Part shown: piece after piece, positions 41,540-48,974 of the stretch | Layout: each line of letters opens with the position of its first letter | How positions within the stretch are numbered: the stretch's first letter is position 1 | Assembly (NCBI GenBank): GCA_016288825.1 | Contig: JAEELH010000091.1 | Location: 1-48,974 of the forward strand | Length of the DNA: 48,974 bases | DNA from: Lachnospiraceae bacterium | Lineage (GTDB): Bacteria; Bacillota; Clostridia; Lachnospirales; Lachnospiraceae | Direction: 5' to 3' | Made by a program: the position numbers and the translations under genes | The notes under the pieces: generated by a model | The model's input: the letters and a program-made list of their open reading frames with translations, nothing else | Databases searched by the model: none | Told to the model about the DNA's origin: nothing

Positions 41540-44500
41540 ATGAAGAGATTTAGCTGGAAAAAAATATGGTCTGAATCCGGTTTTACTCTTGTAGAACTTT
41601 TGGTCACAATGGCCGTTATAGTGATCCTGGGCTCCGTCGCAGTAGTGGCGGCTTCTTCCATGCTCAGAAATATGAGGCAGGCTTCATCCGACAAGGTTGC
41701 AGAGAGCATGTATACTGCGATCTCTGCCCATTTGCAGGAGGTTTACGCCTTTGAGCATGTCAAGGTGGAGACTCTACAGGACGCAAACGAAGCCCTTGGC
41801 GGAGTATCGGGTGATCCTGTCAAGATCCTTTATGTGAAAAAGGATGTGGGAACTTCTCTTGGTGCTGATGCTGCCAAACTTAATATAGTACTGGGGGAGA
41901 ATGGCAGTGCTATAGGCGCTGACTATTACGGTGACAGCATCATAGTAGAGTATAATCCCTCCAGTCTTCAGGTCAATTCTGTTTTCTACAGCAGTAGTGT
42001 TTCTCCCGCGCTGTATTATACTCCTTCAGGTTCGGATTCACTTTCGGATCTGAGAAGCTCTGTGTCAAAAAGGATGCACGAGTTCAACGGATATTTGGGA
42101 TATTATGAGGCTAAAACGGCCAATCTTCCTGAACTTGCTACAGATGAGTATGGTGTAACAGTTGGCCAGACAGATAGTAATTATACCGGTGATCCCATCA
42201 GACATCTAAGAAATATGGATGAACTCACTGCGCCCATCATAGTTCATATCCCCAAAGACGAAGTTGATAATATCGAAAAGCTTAAGTTTGAGATAACCGT
42301 TACCGGTAAGGAAAGCGGCGCCTCGGCAAAGATAATTTATGATGAGCAGGATGCCACAAGAGGTGGGATCCTTAAAAACTATAGAGCAAATCTGCTAAAG
42401 GGTTCTAATAAGTTTAGCGAAGCCAAGATGGTTTCCTTTGAGATCGTTCTGGATAATCTTAAGGAGGGCAATTTCAAGAGTCTTTTCTGCAATGATGCAG
42501 CCACGGATATCAGTACCGGCATCAGATTCTACGGTGAGACAACAGGAGATGATCCTAAGCCTGTTATAAGAGAGAGCAAGGTGCCGATCCAACTGAGTCC
42601 TGCAGGTAAGTACTTTACGCCTGGAGAGGATATAGAGGTAAAGGTATCAGCTATATCTGTGGATGGCACGGAAAGGACCATTTCAGTCGATAGTGAGAAT
42701 TCCGCTACTGATAACAGCCTTTTTGCCTGTGGATCCGGTAAAAAGTCTGATGGTGGTGATCACTATGCTGCGTACCTGGCATACCCAAGACACCTTCAGA
42801 ATCTGAGCACCGATATAAGCGGCATAGGCAGTGGCGTAACAGAGCCTTCTATTCGCGCATATCAGGTTGCTTCAATTGACTTTACAAAGACAGGGAAACA
42901 TCTTTGGGCCAGCATTTATTCTGATAAGGATGAGGCGAATCCTTATTATTCCATCATGCCTTTTTCACCCATTGAGAATTCCCACGTAGCCTCTCTTTAC
43001 GGAGACTATACTCTTAATTATGTGGCAGCAACGGGTATCAGCGCTCATACTGAGCGATCTGAAGGATTCGTTGGTTCAACATATTTCAGCATTAACGGAC
43101 TTATTATCAGATCCACGGCAACTAAAACGGTTACAAATGCAGGATTATTTGCCGGATTCAATGGAAGTAAGATTAAAAATATATCTATTTCAAATCCCAG
43201 GATATCCGGAAGCGGAGTGACGGGTGGACTTATTGCCAGGCTCTCTATGAAGAATAATGAGAGCCTTTCCATCGAGAACTGTGCCCTTTATATGACAGAC
43301 GAGTATTGCACCTCATATAATGTGAATAGTTCACCCTACGGAATCGCAGAGAAAACCGGTGATTCTTATATACAGGACGATCTGGATGCTAAGGGAATTT
43401 GGATGTCAGGAAAAACACGCTCCGGTGGACTTATAGGTGAGTTTGTCCATGACAGTTCGGATGCATCAACCGGTAATCCTAGTCTTGTAATAAAAAATTC
43501 TAATGCTTCCACGGTGATAGACACTACTGATTCAAACGGAGCTTCAGGTGGACTCATCGGTTTTGTGGGTTCAGAGAGTTCTGTTGTTTCGGTTGAACTC
43601 AATAAATGCTATGCTGATAGTTATATCTACGGAGCAGATACCGGCGGTCTCATTGGAAGGATCGCTGCTTCGAGTACTGTAAAAATGTATAGTTGCTATA
43701 CTGCGGGATTTCAGGATGGCGCTATTCAGTCGGGTTTGGCGAACGGAACTATAAACTTCGTATCCTCAAGCTATGCCTTTACTCAAATGAATGTGACCAA
43801 AAATACCAGCACATTTTCTACCGCTGCTGATATTACCAATTCAGATGGAAAAGTGTATTATTTCCCGCAAAGCAAGTCAAATTCCGGAAATGCGGGTAAT
43901 GTAAATGATGACGAAAACACCAAGAATGTGGAGGAACTTTCGTCACCGGGAGAGACCAAAACAATCAGTGAACTTTTGCTGACTGCACTTGGTTCCGATT
44001 TTGAGGCTGATCCGGGAGATACTTGCCCCTATAACCTCAGGGACGGCATGGCCCTTTCTATATATTCAAAGCCCAGACTGAAAAGTATGGTGCACTACGG
44101 AGACTGGGAAGAGGACTTCACAGCCGGTGCTCTTTGTTATTATGAGAAATACGTCAAGGCCGGAAGCAACGTTCGGTTCTATGGCGGTAATTATAATGTG
44201 CTCTATAACAATCTTGAACACGGTGAAGCTGTCAAGGCGGATGGATATGGTCTCGTATTCAAGAAGAATGATAATACCGCGCCGGTACCGGATTCTGCCA
44301 AGGTCAAGTATTATTTTGCAGGGGGCTCTACGTCGGATGAAGAGGTGATCGATCTTAAGACAGCAGAACCACTGGAGTCTGAGTATGAGGACGAGACTTA
44401 TCTCATCTATAAGCTCAAGAATAATTATGTCAATTATCCTCTCGGAACTGCTTCGCCTTTCTATACCAAGGTGGAGGTTACATACGTAAAAGACGGAACA

Positions 44501-47500
44501 GAAACAAATACTGAGGTTTTCTATTTCAATCCTCATTTTGCCAGGGCAGTAGGCTATCTGGGCATCAAATCCGGTTCCTCTGAGATTAATGTACCGGAGC
44601 TTAAGCCTAACGGAACTATCTATGTTCGTTCTGCCAGACATCTGTACGATATGAGCCTGTATTATAAGTTTTACAGAACTTCTACAGAGGGACGTACCTT
44701 CAGACAGACCTATGATATAAGCTATACGGATTATGACTGGCAAGGATACTTTAACAGCGATATTCCTGAGGGAAGCTGCATAGTTCGTCAGAATCCTATT
44801 GGCCTTTCCCAGGCTGAAAGCTTTAAGGCAAACTACAACGGCGGATGCTATAAGATCCGTAATATCAGCTTTGTTTTGGAAAGCGGAAAGTCCGGCGGAA
44901 CCTGCTATACCGGTCTTTTTGGAATAAATGAAGGAAATCTCAGTAATATTGTTCTTTTTGCTGACTATGATGAAAAAGATGTAACTGTTCCTAATATTGG
45001 CAATTTTGAGGATACAAGATCAGTAAAACACTATTATGTTGCTAAAAATGCAAAGGTTTACCATTATGCGGGTTCAGATGAAGATATCAACAAGAATAAA
45101 AAGCTTTATCTTGGTATATTGGCTGGAATGAATTGCGAAGAGGGAAATATAACTAACTGCGCGATTGCCGGTTATTGTATGGCTGATACCAGGGGAACTA
45201 TCGTAGGAAATACCAACGGCTATATCTATGCCGGAGGACTGGTAGGAGAGAACGAAGGTACTGTATCCGATTGTTCTGCAGATACGCCCCAGATCAAGCT
45301 TACCACTAACTATACTACCGTGTTTATCGGTGGATTTTCCGGAAGAAACTCCGGAACCATTAATAATTCATACAGTCTTGGCCATATCGAGGTCGTTAAT
45401 CCCAGAGGCGGTTCCATAACTCTGGGTGGTTTTGCTGCCATAAATAGTGGTGAGATTTCATCTACATACTGCGCAGAGCACATTGTTTCTGCAGGTAATA
45501 CTACTGTATATGCTTTTGCGCCTAATGGAGGAAGTATCAGAAAATGCAATTATCTGAGCAACGGTACATATTCTTACGTTAATCATCTTTACTCTTATAC
45601 CTATACAGGGGATGTGGGTGCAGGTACAGCGAAGTCAAGAAGTGATCTCGTTAATGAGGCAGATAAGACTACACAAAAGGCTGAAAAAACTGTAGATTAT
45701 CCGGGATATAATGAGGATAACCAGGATTATCCCTATAGGGCAGTAGTTAAAGATATCAGGAATCAGTATATCCATTACGGTGACTGGCAGAAGAATCCCG
45801 GCATGGGAGGGTATGGTATCTTCTATTGGGAAAAGGAAGAAGAAGGCGGTAATGCCGGATATCATTTCTCCTATACAGGAGTAGATCCGACCAATAATGC
45901 TGAATTTGCGGGATCCACCCTTTGTAATGCCCATGACGATAAGGGTATTATAGTAGACTACGGCTACGGTTATTATGTGAAAAAGGGCAGCGAAGGTTCT
46001 GTAACATCTTCAGTTACCGGACTTAGAGTGCCTTCATCATTCAGTCTTTCAGACGAGGCTAAAGAGCTGCAACAAAAGCTGCAACAAGAGCTGCAAAAAG
46101 AGGTGCCTGATTATACCTTCTATCCCTACAGGACGCTTAAGGCTAATTCTACGGATTATGATAATTATATTTATTTGAATTATTCAGCAGATCAAGTTGT
46201 AAATGCAGATAACAATACGGATATCAGAAACGGAGAATGGAATCTGACTAAGGATGGTGTAACAAGGACCTTCTATGTGGCTCCTTTCTTCGCTAATGCA
46301 ATGTCATTAAAAGATGGCGATCCTTCAAAGCTGACTGTTACCTCACAGGATGGCATCAATAAGACGGATTACAGTATAAAACCGGGAACAAAAACCGATT
46401 CAAAATCGAATCCTTACGAGATCCGTACTGTAGAACAGCTCCAGTATATCAATTGGAATGCAAATAAGAAGAATGTTTCCGAACTTGCTGAAGATGATAC
46501 AAGTATTTATAAGAGCTTCCCTTATCTTGCTTATGCTACGGTAACAGGAAAGGGCACGCAGAAAAAGGCCGATGCCGGACATAACCAAACCCTTGAATTC
46601 CTGCAGACTCATGATGCCAGCGGAATGGACAAGAGTGGGAATCCTGTAATATCCAACTACACACCGATAGCTGCAAGTCATAATGCAAGTAACTATTCCA
46701 ATTATAATGCTACCCTTTATGCATGGTTTGGAAGTAATTATGATGGACAAAGCTACAAGATAACAAATATCAACATCAGCTCAAATGCTTTCTCGGTGGG
46801 CGTATTTGGCGTTACCGTTAGTGCGGGTCTTAAGAATATTATTCTCTATTCAGACAAGGATTGCGTTATAGAACGAAGAGACGGGTCTGTTTTAAAGGAA
46901 GGCGGATACAGCATAGGTGGTCTTGTGGGTATCGCATATAAATATGCTGATGCAGCCGTAGGAACGGGAGCTATAGAAAACTGTGCTGTTGCAGGATATA
47001 AGATCAAGGACGAAAGTACAAATCGCCAGACTCGTGGTGAGTCTAATGTAGGCGGACTTGTCGGTGCTACAAGAGTTGATGTTAAAAACTGCTCGGCGGT
47101 AACGGATATTGAGATCAATTGTACTCACAATAACGGTCATTCCACCTGGGGAGATTATGTTCGTACAGGTGGTCTTGTTGGTGCGCTTCCCGGTACGGCC
47201 ATTAACTGCTATTCAGGTGGAAGTATCAATGTAGGCAAGGCTACTCTTGCTGAATCAAGGAGGCAGAACGGAAGTGTTATAGCAGAATCCGAAGAAGAAG
47301 GTGCTATTTGCGACAGAGCTAATAGTATGAATGTGTATATCGCAGGTATAGCAGGTAGTGCCTTCAGTATGAACTATCAGAACTTTACAAATAAGGATAG
47401 TGGTGATGATGCATCTCCTACCATGGTTAACTGCTATACCTACGTGGAGTTCCCTGAGATGAGAGGAAGCATTAGGTCTATTACTATGATAGCCTCTCTT

Positions 47501-48974
47501 GCAGACAGATATGGCAATGAGGGTACATCTAATTCTCTAAGGGTACATGTTATAAACTGTCATTATCTGAATACATTTGAGCACGTCAAGGTAGAACATG
47601 CTGCAAAGTTCAAGATCAGATCGGATGGATCACACATTGCGAAGATGTCTCCATATGAAGCTCTTAATGAAACTGCTAATTACATCTTTAATGATAACAC
47701 CCAGGCTGATGAAACCTTCTTTGATAACATGCTTCGGGGTGGCGGCGCATATTGCAGCCGTGTGACCGGTTATAATAACCAAAGAATAACCAGTTCCAAC
47801 ACTTTGGATATTGACGTCCATCCATCACCTGAAACTTATAAGCAGCTTTCAGGAAAAGGAAGTGTGACAGTATATAAATACATATTAGGAAATAACCAAA
47901 CTGACACAATAAGAGAATATGTCACGTATCCAAATATAAAGGAGGCTTTGAATAACCCTAGTATTGTTCTTGCTCCCACAGCTGGTGGACAAACTGCAAA
48001 AGCGCGTTGGACTAATGCAGAACAGAGTACTGTTGTCGGTAAATATGGTTGGGTTACAGTTGAACAGAATAACGCAAATATCGACGGTAAATACAGCTTC
48101 CCGGGCAATCATAAGGAACTGGACGGCTTAAACTATCCCTTTCCGACTGTTGTTACGCAAAAGGATCTAGTATTTAACAGGGATGTAAATGTTCATTACG
48201 GCGTATGGCCCCTTTCCGGTATGTACTGGTCAGAGGCAAGAGCAGAGATGGATATCTTTGGTGATCAGGCAGACGACGGATATGCTTATAAGGAACTTAA
48301 GATATTAAAATCAGGAGATGCCAGTGTTACTGTTGATACAATTAACAGTTCAATGGAAGTTAAAGATATAGTAGTGGCAGAGACAGTCACAAAGAGCGGC
48401 GATAAATATATCGTCAAGTTTAAGGCGCTTAAAACCGGAACCGAAACCATTACGGTGGGAACCGCAAAACTTATTCTTGAGGTAAAGGCCAATCTTCGTA
48501 TTGGTACGGATCCGGCGGAAGTAACGGTTGCAAAGGGTGAGAATCAGATAATTAAACTTATTGCAAATGCGACCTCTACATCGGACACTCCTGAGGTAAA
48601 AGATTTTTCCAAGAAGGCTGAGTGGACAGTAAATATTCGAGATAATGGCTCCAAGCATGTGGGTAATCTCGGAAGTGGAGTTTATAAAAAGACCTATAGT
48701 GTAGGAACCAATCAGAGCACTGTTACCGGAGAGAATCCCGGAAAGACCCAGATAGTGGTTAAGGCTGTTGTAGAGTACAATGGCGTTAATTATGATTCTT
48801 CACTGTATCTGCCGCTTCAGACTTTTGGCGTTATTGGATTATCAAACCATGGTCTTGGCACCGCAGCGGGAACCAACGGATTCAGGAATGAAACCAGCCG
48901 TGCTCTAAGTGGTGAAAAGTCAGGAGCGAATAGCAGTGATTTTGGTTCTGACGCTCCTATATTGTCTGAGGATG
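41540..48974 (+). CDS. Giant prepilin-adhesin with GLUG repeats, 3' end outside the window
   Basis: An open frame of 2478 codons without stop at the window end. The start is MKRFSWKKIWSESG|FTLVELLVTMAV, a class III prepilin signal with Glu5, so the protein should be processed by the peptidase upstream and built into a pilus or pseudopilus. After a pilin-like part there are GLUG-type GG(L/F)(I/V)G motifs near residues 562, 629, 670, 702, 1232, 1264, 1793, 1838 and 1877. These are known from large adhesins. Three blocks end in HYG(D/V)W (852, 1412, 2219). Residues from about 2255 look like Ig-like domains. The tip of a type IV-like fibre is the likely place (inference). GAGGAG lies eight bases before the ATG. 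Confidence 0.88.
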   Translation, partial: MKRFSWKKIWSESGFTLVELLVTMAVIVILGSVAVVAASSMLRNMRQASSDKVAESMYTAISAHLQEVYAFEHVKVETLQDANEALGGVSGDPVKILYVKKDVGTSLGADAAKLNIVLGENGSAIGADYYGDSIIVEYNPSSLQVNSVFYSSSVSPALYYTPSGSDSLSDLRSSVSKRMHEFNGYLGYYEAKTANLPELATDEYGVTVGQTDSNYTGDPIRHLRNMDELTAPIIVHIPKDEVDNIEKLKFEITVTGKESGASAKIIYDEQDATRGGILKNYRANLLKGSNKFSEAKMVSFEIVLDNLKEGNFKSLFCNDAATDISTGIRFYGETTGDDPKPVIRESKVPIQLSPAGKYFTPGEDIEVKVSAISVDGTERTISVDSENSATDNSLFACGSGKKSDGGDHYAAYLAYPRHLQNLSTDISGIGSGVTEPSIRAYQVASIDFTKTGKHLWASIYSDKDEANPYYSIMPFSPIENSHVASLYGDYTLNYVAATGISAHTERSEGFVGSTYFSINGLIIRSTATKTVTNAGLFAGFNGSKIKNISISNPRISGSGVTGGLIARLSMKNNESLSIENCALYMTDEYCTSYNVNSSPYGIAEKTGDSYIQDDLDAKGIWMSGKTRSGGLIGEFVHDSSDASTGNPSLVIKNSNASTVIDTTDSNGASGGLIGFVGSESSVVSVELNKCYADSYIYGADTGGLIGRIAASSTVKMYSCYTAGFQDGAIQSGLANGTINFVSSSYAFTQMNVTKNTSTFSTAADITNSDGKVYYFPQSKSNSGNAGNVNDDENTKNVEELSSPGETKTISELLLTALGSDFEADPGDTCPYNLRDGMALSIYSKPRLKSMVHYGDWEEDFTAGALCYYEKYVKAGSNVRFYGGNYNVLYNNLEHGEAVKADGYGLVFKKNDNTAPVPDSAKVKYYFAGGSTSDEEVIDLKTAEPLESEYEDETYLIYKLKNNYVNYPLGTASPFYTKVEVTYVKDGTETNTEVFYFNPHFARAVGYLGIKSGSSEINVPELKPNGTIYVRSARHLYDMSLYYKFYRTSTEGRTFRQTYDISYTDYDWQGYFNSDIPEGSCIVRQNPIGLSQAESFKANYNGGCYKIRNISFVLESGKSGGTCYTGLFGINEGNLSNIVLFADYDEKDVTVPNIGNFEDTRSVKHYYVAKNAKVYHYAGSDEDINKNKKLYLGILAGMNCEEGNITNCAIAGYCMADTRGTIVGNTNGYIYAGGLVGENEGTVSDCSADTPQIKLTTNYTTVFIGGFSGRNSGTINNSYSLGHIEVVNPRGGSITLGGFAAINSGEISSTYCAEHIVSAGNTTVYAFAPNGGSIRKCNYLSNGTYSYVNHLYSYTYTGDVGAGTAKSRSDLVNEADKTTQKAEKTVDYPGYNEDNQDYPYRAVVKDIRNQYIHYGDWQKNPGMGGYGIFYWEKEEEGGNAGYHFSYTGVDPTNNAEFAGSTLCNAHDDKGIIVDYGYGYYVKKGSEGSVTSSVTGLRVPSSFSLSDEAKELQQKLQQELQKEVPDYTFYPYRTLKANSTDYDNYIYLNYSADQVVNADNNTDIRNGEWNLTKDGVTRTFYVAPFFANAMSLKDGDPSKLTVTSQDGINKTDYSIKPGTKTDSKSNPYEIRTVEQLQYINWNANKKNVSELAEDDTSIYKSFPYLAYATVTGKGTQKKADAGHNQTLEFLQTHDASGMDKSGNPVISNYTPIAASHNASNYSNYNATLYAWFGSNYDGQSYKITNINISSNAFSVGVFGVTVSAGLKNIILYSDKDCVIERRDGSVLKEGGYSIGGLVGIAYKYADAAVGTGAIENCAVAGYKIKDESTNRQTRGESNVGGLVGATRVDVKNCSAVTDIEINCTHNNGHSTWGDYVRTGGLVGALPGTAINCYSGGSINVGKATLAESRRQNGSVIAESEEEGAICDRANSMNVYIAGIAGSAFSMNYQNFTNKDSGDDASPTMVNCYTYVEFPEMRGSIRSITMIASLADRYGNEGTSNSLRVHVINCHYLNTFEHVKVEHAAKFKIRSDGSHIAKMSPYEALNETANYIFNDNTQADETFFDNMLRGGGAYCSRVTGYNNQRITSSNTLDIDVHPSPETYKQLSGKGSVTVYKYILGNNQTDTIREYVTYPNIKEALNNPSIVLAPTAGGQTAKARWTNAEQSTVVGKYGWVTVEQNNANIDGKYSFPGNHKELDGLNYPFPTVVTQKDLVFNRDVNVHYGVWPLSGMYWSEARAEMDIFGDQADDGYAYKELKILKSGDASVTVDTINSSMEVKDIVVAETVTKSGDKYIVKFKALKTGTETITVGTAKLILEVKANLRIGTDPAEVTVAKGENQIIKLIANATSTSDTPEVKDFSKKAEWTVNIRDNGSKHVGNLGSGVYKKTYSVGTNQSTVTGENPGKTQIVVKAVVEYNGVNYDSSLYLPLQTFGVIGLSNHGLGTAAGTNGFRNETSRALSGEKSGANSSDFGSDAPILSED
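46064..46099 (+). repeat. 12-bp tandem repeat inside the giant adhesin
   Basis: Three units GAGCTGCAACAA, AAGCTGCAACAA and GAGCTGCAAAAA follow each other in frame and encode (E/K)LQ(Q/K). A change in unit number would keep the frame. It may be a short helical linker between two beta-rich modules. Confidence 0.75.

Overview
The window looks like chromosomal DNA of a low-to-mid GC anaerobic Firmicute, most likely Lachnospiraceae (a Butyrivibrio-like organism is my best guess; the genus is inference). The grounds are the acetylated arginine pathway, an oxygen-sensitive 2-hydroxyacyl-CoA dehydratase with its activase, ComEA/ComEC, a Gram-positive Pel-type polysaccharide locus and strong AGGAGG-type ribosome binding sites. 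I saw no rRNA, tRNA, CRISPR array or insertion sequence. Every gene but one is on the + strand. All family names come from reading motifs; no database search was run.

Layout. (1) 1-7172: argJ (5' end outside the window), then a two-subunit 2-hydroxyacyl-CoA dehydratase with its ATP-dependent activase and a 57-residue membrane peptide, then argB and argD. The dehydratase set sits inside the arginine genes. (2) 7198-13388: behind a good sigma-A promoter, comEA (lipoprotein form), an OmpR-type response regulator, a histidine kinase, a GerMN lipoprotein and comEC. (3) 13389-29922: after a leader with several hairpins, an expanded Pel locus. It encodes PelD fused to a degenerate SDR/epimerase domain, PelE, a 1055-residue polytopic GT-C-like protein, a DUF2194 PelA-like protein, PelF, PelG, a DUF2304 protein, GT4 and GT2 glycosyltransferases and two tandem DUF4874/DUF4832 paralogues.

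(4) 29928-39394: a mixed module with an S24/S26-like peptidase, a PqqD-HPr-kinase fusion, an ABC exporter and an ATPase preceded by four copies of a palindromic 15-mer. Next come the only minus-strand gene (a small CBM2-like protein with a non-Sec leader), a free PqqD protein, a Stealth sugar-phosphate transferase, a Wzx-like flippase and a nucleotidyltransferase. RRE, kinase, peptidase, exporter and nucleotidyltransferase are partners known from lasso-peptide loci, yet there is no cyclase and the plausible substrate is a folded carbohydrate-binding domain. This is the best candidate for an undescribed system.

(5) 39404-48974: a prepilin peptidase, three small prepilins and a giant open frame (at least 2478 residues, leaving the window without a stop). 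The giant protein starts as a class III prepilin and continues as a GLUG-repeat, Ig-like adhesin, probably a pilus-tip adhesin. Regions 3 to 5 together read as a cell-surface attachment island: matrix polysaccharide, surface carbohydrate-binding protein and adhesive pilus.
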